DNA of 64,000 bases from Paenibacillus sp. HGH0039 (GCF_000411255.1 NZ_KE150413.1:1960580-2024579), one strand, 5' to 3'; shown: positions 15,344 through 25,653, numbered from the stretch's first letter. Numbers and translations: made by a program. Notes: generated by a model not told the origin, from the sequence alone.

Positions 15344-17053
15344 ATGAAATGGTCAGGTAAAGTAATCGGAATGAGCTTGGCCGGCGTTCTGCTGGTCGGA
15401 GCCGGAGGCTATTTTGCTTTCGGAGCCGTTAAAAAGCCGATGGCGGGCGCCGCCGCTCAAGAGGTCGTGGTTGCCGTCAAGAAAGGGGATATCCGCTCCA
15501 CGGTTTCGGGGACGGCCCAATTCGAGCCGAAAGAAAAACAGACGATCGTCTCTCCTGCGGACGCCACGATTAAAGTGATGCATCTTACGCGGAATATGCC
15601 CGTTAAAGCGGGGGACGTGCTTGTAGAGCTGGGCAGTCCGACACTGGAAAATAATTTACAAAAAGCGCTGATGACCCAGGCGGACATCGAGAAACAGATC
15701 GCCGAGCTGCGGCAGCAGCAGGCCAACATGGGAACTTCCGCTCCAATTGGCGGACAGCTTGTGCTCGCTCCCAATATTGAAGTCGGCTCAAACGTCAATA
15801 AAAATACAAAGATCGCGACGGTCAACGATACGACCAATCTGCTGGCTTCGGCGCTTTTTCCGTACGAGGAAGCTTTGCAGCTCCGCAGCGGAGAAGAAAT
15901 CGACCTGACCGTCGACGGGTTTTCGCTAACCAAAACAGGCAGGGTGGACGCTGTGAACAAGACAGCCAAGTCCGACGGGAAAGGCGGAAAAGCGCTTGAA
16001 GTGCAGATCCGTATCCAAAACGACGGCACGCTCGATGCCGGCCTGAAAGTGAAGGCATCCGCAAGGATCGGGAGCGTTTCTGTGGATGCGGTGGCCGAGA
16101 GCTCGCTGGAATATGCCAAATCGGCGCCGGTCGTAGCGGGTGTGCAGGGCACCGTTTCTTCACTTCCGAACAAGTCGGGAACTCTGGTCAAGGCGGGGGC
16201 CAGCGTGGCGGTGCTGGAGAACGATACGATCCAGAGCGACATTTCCGATAAGGAAGCGGCGCTGGAGCAGCAAAAGCTGGCCGTGCAGGAGGCCCGGGAC
16301 AAAGTGGCCGATCTGGTTGTAAAGGCTCCTTTTGACGGCGTGTTCTCGACTGATTTTGTTAATACGAAAGAAAACATTCTCGCGAGTCTGACGCCCGGAG
16401 CCAAAGTCAAAAACGCGTTCGAATTCGGCGCCGTGGCGAATATGGATCTGATGCAGCTGCCGATCCAGGTGGATGAACTCGACCTGAATGCGATTAAAAC
16501 CGGCATGAAAGCCGAAGTATCGGTCGACTCCTTGCAGGGGAAAAAGTTCGAAGGCGAAGTGACGCAAATCTCCAGCATGGGCACGACGACTAACGGGGTG
16601 ACGTTCTACGACGTGATTTTGGCCGTCAAAAATACAAACGAGCTGAAATACGGCATGACGGCGACCGCGAATATTCTGATCGAAAACAAAACGGGTGTCC
16701 TGTACCTGTCTCCAGAAGCCCTTCAGTCACGCCAGGGCAAGCGGTACGTCACCCTCAAGAAAGCGGACGGTACGACGGAGGCGCAGCACGAGGTGAAGAT
16801 CGGCATCCGCAGTACGACCCAGGTGGAAATCACGGAAGGGCTGAAGGAAGGCGACAAGGTCGTGGTGCCTCAGAAAACCCAGCAGACGAAAATGACCCAG
16901 CAGGAGATCGACCGGCTCAGGCAGCAGTATCAAGGAGGCCAAGGCGGTCAGGGCGGAGGAGGCTTCCAAGGCGGAGGCGGATTCCCGGGCGGAACCCAGG
17001 GAGGCCAGAGCGGTCAAGGCGGCGGAGGCCAGCGTGCGAACCAGACGAGATAA
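15344..17053 (+). CDS. HlyD/MacA-type membrane fusion adaptor (YknX-like)
   Basis: The 569-residue protein has an N-terminal membrane helix (about 6-27), a lipoyl/barrel-sandwich first half, a coiled-coil segment (DKEAALEQQKLAVQEARDKV), a second lipoyl half and beta-barrel domains. The C-terminal 45 residues are almost only Gly, Gln and Phe. Such adaptors link an ABC transporter to the outside and move peptides, toxins or lipids. The ATPase and permease genes follow directly. The Gly/Gln-rich tail is unusual and may contact the wall. Confidence 0.85.
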   Translation: MKWSGKVIGMSLAGVLLVGAGGYFAFGAVKKPMAGAAAQEVVVAVKKGDIRSTVSGTAQFEPKEKQTIVSPADATIKVMHLTRNMPVKAGDVLVELGSPTLENNLQKALMTQADIEKQIAELRQQQANMGTSAPIGGQLVLAPNIEVGSNVNKNTKIATVNDTTNLLASALFPYEEALQLRSGEEIDLTVDGFSLTKTGRVDAVNKTAKSDGKGGKALEVQIRIQNDGTLDAGLKVKASARIGSVSVDAVAESSLEYAKSAPVVAGVQGTVSSLPNKSGTLVKAGASVAVLENDTIQSDISDKEAALEQQKLAVQEARDKVADLVVKAPFDGVFSTDFVNTKENILASLTPGAKVKNAFEFGAVANMDLMQLPIQVDELDLNAIKTGMKAEVSVDSLQGKKFEGEVTQISSMGTTTNGVTFYDVILAVKNTNELKYGMTATANILIENKTGVLYLSPEALQSRQGKRYVTLKKADGTTEAQHEVKIGIRSTTQVEITEGLKEGDKVVVPQKTQQTKMTQQEIDRLRQQYQGGQGGQGGGGFQGGGGFPGGTQGGQSGQGGGGQRANQTR

Positions 17054-17080
17054 GGCAGGTCGGTCAAGGAGGTGATTGGC

Positions 17081-17791
17081 ATGAATATGATTGAACTTCA
17101 GGGCATTACGAAAGTGTACCGCCAAGGCGCCCAGGAGCTGACGATTCTGAAGAAGCTGGATTTATCGGTCGCCGCCGGTGAATTTGTGGCCATCGTAGGT
17201 CCGAGCGGTTCCGGAAAATCCACGTTGATGAATACGCTGGGTCTCCTGGACGTTCCGACGACCGGCAGCTACTTTCTCGACGGTGTCCAGACCGAGCGCT
17301 TATCGGACAATCAGTTGTCGGAACTGCGCAACCGCAAGATCGGATTTATTTTTCAGCAGTTTAACCTGCTTCCCCGCTTGTCGGCTTTCGAGAATGTGGA
17401 GCTGCCGATGATCTACGCGGGCATACCCGCCAAGCAGCGGGCGGAGAAAGCGCGAGCCGTGCTGGAGAAGCTCGGCATGAAGGGGCGGGAGCACCACAAG
17501 CCCAGCGAGCTGTCGGGAGGCCAGCAGCAGCGTGTGGCCATTGCCCGCTCGCTTACCTTATCGCCGCCTCTGCTGCTGGCCGACGAACCGACGGGCGCGC
17601 TGGACACGCGGACCGGGCAGGAAGTGCTGGAGCTCATTCTCGAGCTGAACGGGCAGGGGCATACCATCGCGCTGATCACGCACGATCTGCATATCGCGGA
17701 CTGCGCGAAACGTATCGTGTCGATCCGGGACGGGGAAATCGTGGGAGACCGGCTCAGCCTGGCGCAGGCGGCACAGGGGGTGCCCTCATGA
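17081..17791 (+). CDS. MacB/YknY-type ABC transporter ATPase
   Basis: Walker A GPSGSGKS, the Q-loop [11 protein letters not shown], signature LSGGQQQR, Walker B LLLADEP and H-loop LITHD are all intact. It belongs to the LolD/MacB ATPase group. ATG 17081 sits behind a perfect AAGGAGGTG; the upstream GTG lies inside that ribosome-binding site. The stop overlaps the permease start by four bases (ATGA). It should power the permease encoded next. Confidence 0.92.
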   Translation: MNMIELQGITKVYRQGAQELTILKKLDLSVAAGEFVAIVGPSGSGKSTLMNTLGLLDVPTTGSYFLDGVQTERLSDNQLSELRNRKIGFIFQQFNLLPRLSAFENVELPMIYAGIPAKQRAEKARAVLEKLGMKGREHHKPSELSGGQQQRVAIARSLTLSPPLLLADEPTGALDTRTGQEVLELILELNGQGHTIALITHDLHIADCAKRIVSIRDGEIVGDRLSLAQAAQGVPS

Positions 17792-18966
17792 AATTCACCG
17801 AGCTGATCCGGATGGCGATGAAGACGGTGACCGGAAGCCCGCTCCGCACGTTTCTTACGATGCTGGGCGTGATCATCGGCGTCTGTTCCGTCATCGCGCT
17901 CGTGGCGCTGGGCAACGGAACGACCGACAAGATCAAGGCCCAGTATGAGAACCTGGGCACGAATCTGCTCGTCGTGAACGTAAACGGCATGGGCCGCGCC
18001 ACTCAACTGGATTACAACGAGCTGATGCAGTTCGAGGGCTTCCCCGAAATTAGCGCGATCGCGCCCACGATGACCAAGAACGGAGCCCATATCAAAGCGG
18101 ACCGCACGCAGGATACGTCCAATGTGATCGGGACGAACGACCGTTACCAGAGCATCGTCAAAGCCGATGTGGCTTCGGGCCGGTTCTTAAGCCCGTCGGA
18201 TCTGGAGTTCCGGAGCAAAGTGGCGGTAATCGGCAGCGAGGTTGCCAAAACGTATTTCGGGACGCTCGATCCGGTAGGAGAGACGATCCGCATTGAAGGC
18301 ATTCCTTTTACGGTCATCGGGCAGTTGAAAGAAAAAGGCTCGAATATCGGCGGCACCTCCGTGGACAGCTCCATTCTCGTGCCGCTGGAGACGGCGCGCC
18401 GCCAGTTCCAGCTCGGAACGATCCGGACGACCTATATCGAAGCCCCGACGCGTGACGATATTTACAAAGCGCAAAACACGATGAAGTCGTATCTCACTTA
18501 CAAATTCAAATCCGATACAGGATTTACCCTGATCAATCAGGATGAGCTGCTGGCCGCGAGCACGAAAGCGACCGATACGCTTACCAAACAGCTTGTCAGC
18601 GTGGCCGCGATTTCTCTGCTTGTAGGGGGCATCGGCATTATGAACATCATGCTGGTCACCGTAAGCGAAAGGACCCGCGAAATCGGAATCCGCAAGTCGA
18701 TCGGAGCCAAGCGCCGGAGCATTCTGCTGCAGTTTCTCGTGGAGGCAACCGTCATCAGCGGGCTGGGCGGCCTGTTCGGTCTGCTGCTCGGCATCGGCAT
18801 CGTGTACGGCTGGCCGCTCTTTTCCAAAGAGCAGACCTTGCGCCTGTCGCTGGACGTTTGTCTGTACGCGTTCGCGTTCTCGGTGCTGGTCGGCGTCGTA
18901 TTCGGCCTTTATCCGGCGAACAAAGCTTCCAAGCTGCATCCGATCGACGCGCTGCGTTCCGATTAA
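17788..18966 (+). CDS. MacB/YknZ-type ABC transporter permease (FtsX family)
   Basis: The 392-residue protein has the four-helix MacB layout: one N-terminal helix (about 18-42), a large extracellular domain (about 45-265), and three C-terminal helices with the [20 protein letters not shown] block typical of the FtsX/MacB family. With the ATPase and adaptor it forms a tripartite-like exporter. No outer-membrane partner is expected in a Gram-positive cell. The substrate is unknown. The large secreted protein that follows is a possible partner or cargo. Confidence 0.92.
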   Translation: MKFTELIRMAMKTVTGSPLRTFLTMLGVIIGVCSVIALVALGNGTTDKIKAQYENLGTNLLVVNVNGMGRATQLDYNELMQFEGFPEISAIAPTMTKNGAHIKADRTQDTSNVIGTNDRYQSIVKADVASGRFLSPSDLEFRSKVAVIGSEVAKTYFGTLDPVGETIRIEGIPFTVIGQLKEKGSNIGGTSVDSSILVPLETARRQFQLGTIRTTYIEAPTRDDIYKAQNTMKSYLTYKFKSDTGFTLINQDELLAASTKATDTLTKQLVSVAAISLLVGGIGIMNIMLVTVSERTREIGIRKSIGAKRRSILLQFLVEATVISGLGGLFGLLLGIGIVYGWPLFSKEQTLRLSLDVCLYAFAFSVLVGVVFGLYPANKASKLHPIDALRSD

Positions 18967-18998
18967 ACCCGCCCGAATTCATCTCAGGAGGTAATGAA

Positions 18999-21278
18999 GT
19001 GGAAAAAGACAAACGCAACAAGCTCCCTAAACTGCTCGTCACACTCACAGCCGCTGTCGCCATCTCTTCCGCGGGCTGGTCCGGCCCTTTCACCGGCAAG
19101 GCTTCCGCCGGAGCGGCAGGGATTTTCGTATCGCCGAAAGTTTACTTTACCGTCGAAGACGTATCTTTGGCCAAAGGGACCGGCAAAAGCTCTCTGCACT
19201 TCACACTGCTGCTTCACAATGAAGGAAGCGGAACCGTCGATCTGAACGCGTTTGCGGTCAGCGTGAACGCGCCGGACGGAAGCAGATACACCCCTAAGCT
19301 CAGCGGAACTTCCTCCGCCCGGGTGTGGCCGGATTCGACGGGACGCTACATATACACGGCCGAGGTTTCCTCGCAGGCTTCGCTCGATACCTTGAAGCTT
19401 TCGCTGAACCGCTGGGCTTCGGACGGAGTCTCGAAGGGTGCGGGCATCGGCAGCCTGCCGCTTGCGGCCGACGCGGCTCCCGCTCCGGATAAGCCGGTCC
19501 GGGTTCAGCTGAGCGAAGCGGATGCGTCGCTGCCCGAGGACGCTGTGCTGACGATTCGGGCGCAGGACTCCATCCGCTGGAACCGCGACAGCGGGCAGGA
19601 GCTGTACACCCACTTGACGGTTGTCAATGAGGGATCGACAGCCCTCAAGTGGAATGACAACGTCCTGCTGTCCGTGCAGGACGCCAAGGGCCGCACCTAC
19701 ACGGCTGCGGTCGTAAGCGGAGCGGATACCCTCCTGGAACCGCAGGAGCCGGCCGTCCTGACGGTGAAAACATCCGCGGCGGGCAGCGCATCGCCCGGAA
19801 CGGCCTTGAAGCTCGTACTCAGCGCGAAAAACAGCGGAGGCACCTTCACGATCGGGACTGTGCCGGTTCCCGATGAAACGACTGCCGTGAGCGTGGGAGA
19901 AGCCATCCCATACGTTTACGGGGACGGGCTTGAACTGACGTACCGCAGCGCGGTGGTCAACGCCAAAACTGACGGGACGACCGTGCAGACCGTAGTCGAA
20001 TTCCGCAATACGGCCAAGGAACACGTCCGGCTGCCGGATTTGTCCGCGGTGTACCAGTTCGGCAGCCGCGCAACCGTCGACGGCGTGATCGACGCGAAGC
20101 CGTCCTCGGCTTTTCTCGCCCCGGGCGAATCCGCGTCGTACCGCTATACCGCGTCTCTGCCGACGGGCGTCTCCAAAGACGCGATCGAGCTTCTTCTGCT
20201 CGCGAAGGAATCGGCGGCGGAGACTACGGCCGAGAGCGGCGGCGGATCAAACGGCTCGGCCGATGCGGCCGGTGCCTCCGGCGCGACCGCCTCGGGCGCG
20301 AAGGCGTCCGCTTCGTCCGCCGGGACGACCGCAGGCAGCGGGGCCTCTTCCGCGGCCAAAGCGACCGCCTCGGGGGGTTCTTCCTCCGCAGCCGCAGCGT
20401 CGTCCGGCTCCGGCAAGAGCACGGCCGCCGGCTCAACCGGCTACGTGCCGGCGGCTGCGCTGTCCCTCGCTAAGGCGGATTCCGGCAAAGGCGGCGATTA
20501 TGCGGCCGCCCAGCCGTATACCCTTGGCGAGAAGCTCCCGCTTCCGAACGGAGCATTGGAAGCGGGGCTCGGCGTTTCGCTTGTGGAATTCCACAAGCAC
20601 GAGAACGAAGAGATCGGCTATCAGACAGCCGTCGCCAAATACAAGTTCACCAACACGTCCGGCAAAACGCTGGATCTGCCGCAGCTCGGCATGGAACTGA
20701 CCACGCCGGACGGGCTCGTCTATGCGGGCACACGCCAGTCGTCGGCAGCCGCAAGCATTCTTCCGGGCACCGCCGCGGTGGTCAGCTACTCCTACATGAT
20801 CCCGCCGTCGGACAAGACCGAAACGCTTGCCATGACGATCACGGATGCCAACAAAATGTCGCTCGGTTCCTACAAGGTCGCCTTCCAGGCGGAGGCGGGG
20901 AGCGGACCGGTGTCGTTCTATCCGTTCGAGGTTGCGTTTAACGATTCCACGGTCGGCTGGACTTACAGCACGAAGACCGATGCCCAGTACACGTATAAGC
21001 TGATTCTGGACATGACGATTACGCGCAAAGAGCAGGTGATCGTGGATTCGAACTTCTCCAAAATGGAGATCGAACTGCTTGATCCCGACAACCGCTCTCT
21101 GGCCAGCCAGACGGTTCCGTTCCTGGGCACCGGCCGACTCGTATCCGGCAAGCAGACGTTTTTCTTCAATGATGTCAAATCGGAGCAGTTCAGCTCCGGC
21201 GCCCATTTTAATATCTACGAAGTGATTGAAACTCCGAACGGTCCCGTTAGACGCCTGATCAAAACGATTCAGGGCTGA
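18999..21278 (+). CDS. Large secreted beta-rich protein with Ala/Ser/Gly linker
   Basis: GTG 18999 is seven bases after AGGAGG, which rules out the longer open frame. The 759-residue product has a signal peptide (about 1-38). Several immunoglobulin-like beta segments follow that resemble each other, each discussing-like in pattern: VNEGSTALKWNDNVLLSVQD, then VVEFRNTAKEHVRLPD, then KYKFTNTSGKTLDLPQL. An Ala/Ser/Gly stretch of about 65 residues (encoded near 20215-20440) separates the two halves. I recognise no enzyme motif. It ends the export operon 32 bases after the permease and probably stays at the cell surface. Confidence 0.7.
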   Translation: MEKDKRNKLPKLLVTLTAAVAISSAGWSGPFTGKASAGAAGIFVSPKVYFTVEDVSLAKGTGKSSLHFTLLLHNEGSGTVDLNAFAVSVNAPDGSRYTPKLSGTSSARVWPDSTGRYIYTAEVSSQASLDTLKLSLNRWASDGVSKGAGIGSLPLAADAAPAPDKPVRVQLSEADASLPEDAVLTIRAQDSIRWNRDSGQELYTHLTVVNEGSTALKWNDNVLLSVQDAKGRTYTAAVVSGADTLLEPQEPAVLTVKTSAAGSASPGTALKLVLSAKNSGGTFTIGTVPVPDETTAVSVGEAIPYVYGDGLELTYRSAVVNAKTDGTTVQTVVEFRNTAKEHVRLPDLSAVYQFGSRATVDGVIDAKPSSAFLAPGESASYRYTASLPTGVSKDAIELLLLAKESAAETTAESGGGSNGSADAAGASGATASGAKASASSAGTTAGSGASSAAKATASGGSSSAAAASSGSGKSTAAGSTGYVPAAALSLAKADSGKGGDYAAAQPYTLGEKLPLPNGALEAGLGVSLVEFHKHENEEIGYQTAVAKYKFTNTSGKTLDLPQLGMELTTPDGLVYAGTRQSSAAASILPGTAAVVSYSYMIPPSDKTETLAMTITDANKMSLGSYKVAFQAEAGSGPVSFYPFEVAFNDSTVGWTYSTKTDAQYTYKLILDMTITRKEQVIVDSNFSKMEIELLDPDNRSLASQTVPFLGTGRLVSGKQTFFFNDVKSEQFSSGAHFNIYEVIETPNGPVRRLIKTIQG

Positions 21279-21299
21279 CCGTTATAACTGAAATCACGA

Positions 21300-21331
21300 C
21301 AAAACGCCGCCGACAAGCGGCGTTTTTTTCA
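21300..21331 (+). terminator. Terminator of the export operon
   Basis: AAAACGCCGC and GCGGCGTTTT arms with a six-base loop and a seven-T run. Confidence 0.85.
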
Positions 21332-21536
21332 AGGAAAAAAACTTCACACAGTGATATAATAAAGGTTTTCTCCTATTGTATAATTTTGGGAAAAATATTT
21401 CGTTGTAAAATTCCGCTTCCTTTACTAGCATAGAGAGGACGCATTAATCCGGAAGTAGGGATGAGGGCGCTTATACAGAATGCGATCGGGCGCTTAGGGG
21501 ATAGAACAGCCCTGTCGATAGAGGAGTGAGTCGGAG

Positions 21537-22733
21537 TTGAAACGTTTTGCGCAGGCATCCTATGTCATGTATTTTCTGGCGGGACTGGTTATCACCACGA
21601 TCGGTTCCGTGCTGCCGCAAATTTTACGGCATTACGAAGTTACTTACACAATGGGAGGCCAGCTTGTTTTCTGGGGCTCCATCGGATTTCTGGTGGGGGT
21701 GCCGGTGGCGACTCTTTTGTTAAACCGTTTTAGCGAAAAGCAGATTTTGGCGCTGGCGTGTCTGATTATTGCCGGTTCCCAGTTTATGATGTGGTCGCTG
21801 CCGCCGTTTTCGGCCATGCTGGTTATCAATTTTATGAATTGTCTCGGAACGGCTGCCGTCGAAACGATTGTGGCGACGCTCATGATGGAGGTTTTTGTGG
21901 GGCGCCGGGCGGTTGTGATGAGCTACCTGGAAGTCTCGTTCGGCCTGGGGGCTCTGCTGATGCCCGTCATCTCCAGCCTGCTGATCTCGATGGATCTGTG
22001 GAGATACTCGTTCGTGGTTACGGGAGTCATGGCCCTTGCGATGACGGGAGTGTGGGTCTTTATTACCTACTCCAAAACGGATCTCGACGACAACGCCGCG
22101 AAGGATGCGAGCAACATGGCGCCGCCCGAAAACATTTCGGCCCGTCTGAAATGGCTGCTGCTCGTTTTCTTCGGGTTTATGATTTTTATGTACTGCGGCA
22201 TCGAAGGAAGCATGAACAATTTCCTGTCTTCCATCTTTATCTCGTACCTGGATGCGGCGCCTTTCCTTGCGGCACTCAGCGTCGGTCTGTTCTGGGGCGC
22301 GATGGTACTGGGACGTCTCGCCACGGGCTGGATTATCCGCAAAATCACTTACAGCCGGTTTCTGTTTATCAGTATGGCAAGCAGCCTGATTGTGCTGGCC
22401 GCTTTCATCGTGCTGCAAAACATTTGGACCGGGTATGTGCTGATTGTTGCGCTCGGATTGCTGCTGTCCGGCGTGTATTCGATTACGATGGTGTATGCCA
22501 ATCATACGTTTCCGGGTCTTGCCCGGCTTGTGACAAGTCTGATTACCGGACTGGCGGGTCTCGGGGGAGCCGTTTTCCCGGCGTTGATCGGATATGTCAT
22601 GGATCAGGCGGGCACTTCCCGGGCGCTCTGGATGACGGTCGGCTTCGCCGTTTTCTATCTGCTCGGTCTTGCTGTCATCGAGGCGGTCTACAAAAAAACG
22701 CGGAGATCGGACCCTTCCTCGCCAGCTTCCTAA
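21537..22733 (+). CDS. Major facilitator superfamily transporter
   Basis: The 398-residue protein has twelve hydrophobic segments in two halves with a central loop around residues 180-200 (KTDLDDNAAKDASNM). The pattern fits an MFS sugar- or drug-type permease; the first half keeps a weak LLNRFSEKQ loop at the classical motif A position. TTG 21537 follows GGAG. No substrate can be read from the sequence. It is monocistronic between two terminators. Confidence 0.85.
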   Translation: MKRFAQASYVMYFLAGLVITTIGSVLPQILRHYEVTYTMGGQLVFWGSIGFLVGVPVATLLLNRFSEKQILALACLIIAGSQFMMWSLPPFSAMLVINFMNCLGTAAVETIVATLMMEVFVGRRAVVMSYLEVSFGLGALLMPVISSLLISMDLWRYSFVVTGVMALAMTGVWVFITYSKTDLDDNAAKDASNMAPPENISARLKWLLLVFFGFMIFMYCGIEGSMNNFLSSIFISYLDAAPFLAALSVGLFWGAMVLGRLATGWIIRKITYSRFLFISMASSLIVLAAFIVLQNIWTGYVLIVALGLLLSGVYSITMVYANHTFPGLARLVTSLITGLAGLGGAVFPALIGYVMDQAGTSRALWMTVGFAVFYLLGLAVIEAVYKKTRRSDPSSPAS

Positions 22734-22773
22734 AGCAGCGGGTCCGGCCGCTAACGACCACGGGTATTTCAAT

Positions 22774-22839
22774 AAAAAAACCGCCTTCGGGCGGGCGCGA
22801 TGCGTTTGCAGCGCCTGCCGCCAAAAGGCGGTTTTTTTG
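22774..22839. terminator. Bidirectional terminator between MFS and carbonic anhydrase genes
   Basis: Long arms AAAAAAACCGCCTT and AAGGCGGTTTTTTT flank a GC-rich inner region. It serves the convergent genes on both sides. Confidence 0.8.
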
Positions 22840-22875
22840 TATGTAGACAGGTGGGACGAGTGACGTTCCGGGCAA

Positions 22876-23478
22876 TTAAATGAACGGATACTCTTCCGGA
22901 TTCGTTTTTACGGGGGTGGCGTCGTATCCTTCCGTAAGCAGGTCGAGTTTACCCGTCTGCGGGTTCATGACCAGGCCGTGTACCGGAAGGTTTTTCGGCA
23001 GGAGCGGGTGATTGCGGATAATGTTCACGCTTCCGATGACCGCTTCGTCGATATGCTCGAAACCCGTCAGCCACTTGTCGAGGTTGATGCCGGAGTTATG
23101 CAGGGTGTCCAGCACTTCGGTTTGCACGCCGCGTTCCCGCGCCTTGCTCAGAACCTTCTCCGAGTTCAAGCCGGTCATGCCGCAGTCGCGGTGTCCGATT
23201 ACGAGTACTTCATCGGCGTCCAGTTCATATACGGCCACGATAATGCTCCGCATAATACTTCCGAAAGGGTGGGAGACAAGAGCGCCGGCGTTTTTAATAA
23301 TCTTGGAATCGCCGTTGCGCAGGTTCATCGCCTTGGGAAGCAGTTCCACCAGACGGGTGTCCATACAGGTCAGGATAACCATCCGTTTGTCGGGAAACTT
23401 GGTTGTCAAATACTGTTCGTACTCTTTGGATTCCACAAACGATTCATTGTAATTGAGAATTTCGGATATCAAACTCAT
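22876..23478 (-). CDS. Beta-class carbonic anhydrase
   Basis: The zinc ligands Cys38, His96 and Cys99 and the Asp40-Arg42 pair of CMDTR and GHRDCGMT are all present. The enzyme interconverts carbon dioxide and bicarbonate in the cytoplasm and supplies bicarbonate for carboxylases. At 200 residues it is near the usual length of YtiB-type enzymes of Bacillales. The gene ends at the bidirectional terminator. The next minus-strand gene upstream starts almost 400 bases away. Confidence 0.9.
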   Translation of the reverse strand: MSLISEILNYNESFVESKEYEQYLTTKFPDKRMVILTCMDTRLVELLPKAMNLRNGDSKIIKNAGALVSHPFGSIMRSIIVAVYELDADEVLVIGHRDCGMTGLNSEKVLSKARERGVQTEVLDTLHNSGINLDKWLTGFEHIDEAVIGSVNIIRNHPLLPKNLPVHGLVMNPQTGKLDLLTEGYDATPVKTNPEEYPFI

Positions 23479-23544
23479 ATAAATCCTCCGCTTCTTTTGT
23501 ATGGTTTCTTTTTATGGCAAAGACAGCCTGAGGGCCGTCTTGTG

Positions 23545-23868
23545 CTAATTTACGCAGTTGACCAGTCTCATGGCCGGATTGTAGGTCTGCTGGCTGCTTT
23601 TCAGGACATAGGTTCCCCGCTGGGGCATGTAGTCGACCGACAGATTTTCCTCGAAGAAAACTTCTTTGCGGGGATCGTACTGCACGGTGAACGCATTGCT
23701 CCGCGCATCTACGTCGCCTTCGGTATGGGCGGCCTGGATTTGAAGAGCGGCTACCCCGGCCAGGGCGCATCCGCAGCCTTCCGTATCGTAGAACAGCCTG
23801 AGGATCGCATCCTGGGGCAGACGGTTTGTAAGGGCTTCGACGGCCGCTTCGCTAAAGTGAATGTACAT
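23545..23868 (-). CDS. HesB/YqkB-type iron-sulfur biosynthesis family protein
   Basis: The 107-residue protein follows the HesB-like fold order (LRLFYDTEGCGCALAGV, then VEQYDP-like strand and YNPAMRL end). It has the CGC pair near residues 32-34 and a Cys near the end (LVNCVN), while the strict A-type C-x(n)-CxC triad is not clearly kept. YqkB-like proteins of this kind are common in Bacillales and have unclear function. It lies 66 bases upstream of the carbonic anhydrase gene on the same strand. Confidence 0.75.
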   Translation of the reverse strand: MYIHFSEAAVEALTNRLPQDAILRLFYDTEGCGCALAGVAALQIQAAHTEGDVDARSNAFTVQYDPRKEVFFEENLSVDYMPQRGTYVLKSSQQTYNPAMRLVNCVN

Positions 23869-23978
23869 GCGTAAGCTCCCTCCTTTTTATCAATTGTATC
23901 ACAAACGGAAGAATTTGATTATCTCCCGCATAGAAAGTATGATGACAGTATACCTGTTTAGTGAAAGGAGAATCCACC

Positions 23979-25499
23979 ATGAGCCAGACAGACTATCAGG
24001 GCAAACTGGATGAATTCCGCAAATACATACGTAAAATCAAACATTATGAAGAAGCAGTCGGCCTCATTTATTGGGACTTGCGCACCGGCGCTCCCAAGAA
24101 GGGGGCATCCGAGCGTTCCGAAGTCATCGGCGAGCTGTCCACCGAAGCGTTCCGGTTATCGGTATCCGACCAAATGGGCGAATACCTGGATTTCTTCTCC
24201 GATACGGCACGCATCGAGGAACTGGACGAAACGAACTGCCGCATCGTTCACGAAGCGAAGAAGGAATTTGACCGCAGCAAAAAGATTCCGCCTGAGAAGT
24301 ATCAAGAATACGTCGTACTGACTTCCAAAGCGGAAAGCGTCTGGGAAGAGGCGAAGGAGAAGAACGATTTCGCCATGTTCCAGCCTTACTTGGAAAAAAT
24401 CGTGGAGACGAACCTGGAATTCGTCGACCTCTGGGGCTACAAAGGGCATAAATACAATACCCTTCTCGATATGTACGAACCGGGCATGACCGTCGAGAAG
24501 CTGGACGAAGTGTTTGGGGCTCTCCGCAGCGAAGTGGTGCCTCTCCTGGCCGAAATCAAGAAAGCGCCGCAGCCGGACCGTTCGTTCCTGCGCCAGACGT
24601 TCGACAAGGAGAAGCAGAAGCATTTCTCGTTGTTCATCTTAAAGGAACTGGGTTACGACTTCGAAGCGGGACGTCTGGACGAAACCGTTCATCCGTTCGC
24701 GACCGGCCTGAATCCGGGCGATGTCCGGATTACGACCCGTTATTTGCCTGAGGACGCGACAAGCGCGCTCTTCGGTACGATTCACGAGTGCGGACATGCG
24801 CTCTATGAGCAGAACATTTCGGAAGATTTGATCGGAACGAATCTTTGCACGGGAACATCGATGGGCATTCACGAGTCACAATCCCGTTTCTGGGAGAATA
24901 TGGTAGGAAGAAGCCGCGAGTTCTGGTCCCGCTACTACGCCGACCTGCAGCGGACCTTCCCGGGACAGTTCGATAACGTGAGCGAAGAGGCGTTTTACCG
25001 GGCGATTAACCATACCGAGCCTTCACTGATCCGGATCGAAGCGGACGAACTGACCTACAATCTCCACATCATGATCCGCTACGAGCTTGAAAAAGCGCTG
25101 TTCAGCGGCGAGCTCAATGTCGCCGACCTGCCCGAAGCCTGGAACGCGAAATACCGCGAGTACCTGGGCATCGAGGCGGACACGAACGCGGAAGGCGTGC
25201 TTCAGGATGTGCACTGGGCCGGCGGCTCCTTCGGGTACTTCCCGTCTTACGCGCTCGGCAACATGTATGCCGCCCAGTTCACCAACACGCTGCGCAAAGA
25301 GATTCCGGCGTTTGACGAGCTGCTGGCCAAAGGCGATTTCGCTCCGATCAAACAGTTCCTGGTCGAGCACATTTACCGCTACGGAAAATCCCAGACGCCT
25401 AACGAGATCGTCCGCCGCGTGACGGGCGAGGATCTCAATCCGCAGTATCTGGTGGATTACCTCAAGGACAAATATAAGCCGCTCTACGGCTTAAGCTAA
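23979..25499 (+). CDS. ypwA: M32 carboxypeptidase (carboxypeptidase Taq family)
   Basis: The 506-residue length and the sequence GTIHECGHALYEQ (zinc motif HECGH, residues 269-273) followed by GIHESQSRFWENMVGRS are diagnostic of family M32. The enzyme removes C-terminal amino acids from peptides, using zinc or cobalt bound by the two His and a downstream Glu. ATG 23979 is eight bases after AAAGGAG; a GTG at 23961 is upstream of that site and less likely. Cytoplasmic, with no signal peptide. Counterpart of B. subtilis YpwA. Confidence 0.92.
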   Translation: MSQTDYQGKLDEFRKYIRKIKHYEEAVGLIYWDLRTGAPKKGASERSEVIGELSTEAFRLSVSDQMGEYLDFFSDTARIEELDETNCRIVHEAKKEFDRSKKIPPEKYQEYVVLTSKAESVWEEAKEKNDFAMFQPYLEKIVETNLEFVDLWGYKGHKYNTLLDMYEPGMTVEKLDEVFGALRSEVVPLLAEIKKAPQPDRSFLRQTFDKEKQKHFSLFILKELGYDFEAGRLDETVHPFATGLNPGDVRITTRYLPEDATSALFGTIHECGHALYEQNISEDLIGTNLCTGTSMGIHESQSRFWENMVGRSREFWSRYYADLQRTFPGQFDNVSEEAFYRAINHTEPSLIRIEADELTYNLHIMIRYELEKALFSGELNVADLPEAWNAKYREYLGIEADTNAEGVLQDVHWAGGSFGYFPSYALGNMYAAQFTNTLRKEIPAFDELLAKGDFAPIKQFLVEHIYRYGKSQTPNEIVRRVTGEDLNPQYLVDYLKDKYKPLYGLS

Positions 25500-25507
25500 T
25501 AGAAGTT

Positions 25508-25572
25508 GTAAAAAAACCGCCCCGGATGACGTTGGCTGCTTCGGCCACCGCCTTTCGGGGCGGTTTTTTTTG
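25508..25572 (+). terminator. Terminator of the M32 gene
   Basis: Arms AAAAAACCGCCCCGG and a matching GGGGCGGTTTTTTTT enclose a short inner hairpin (GGCTGCTTCGGCC). Confidence 0.8.
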
Positions 25573-25653
25573 CCCAGAGGGCCTTCCGTCCGTTAACCCG
25601 CCCGCCTGCTTGTGCATATGCTGATAGCAATCAAGAAGAATGGAGGAGACGCC

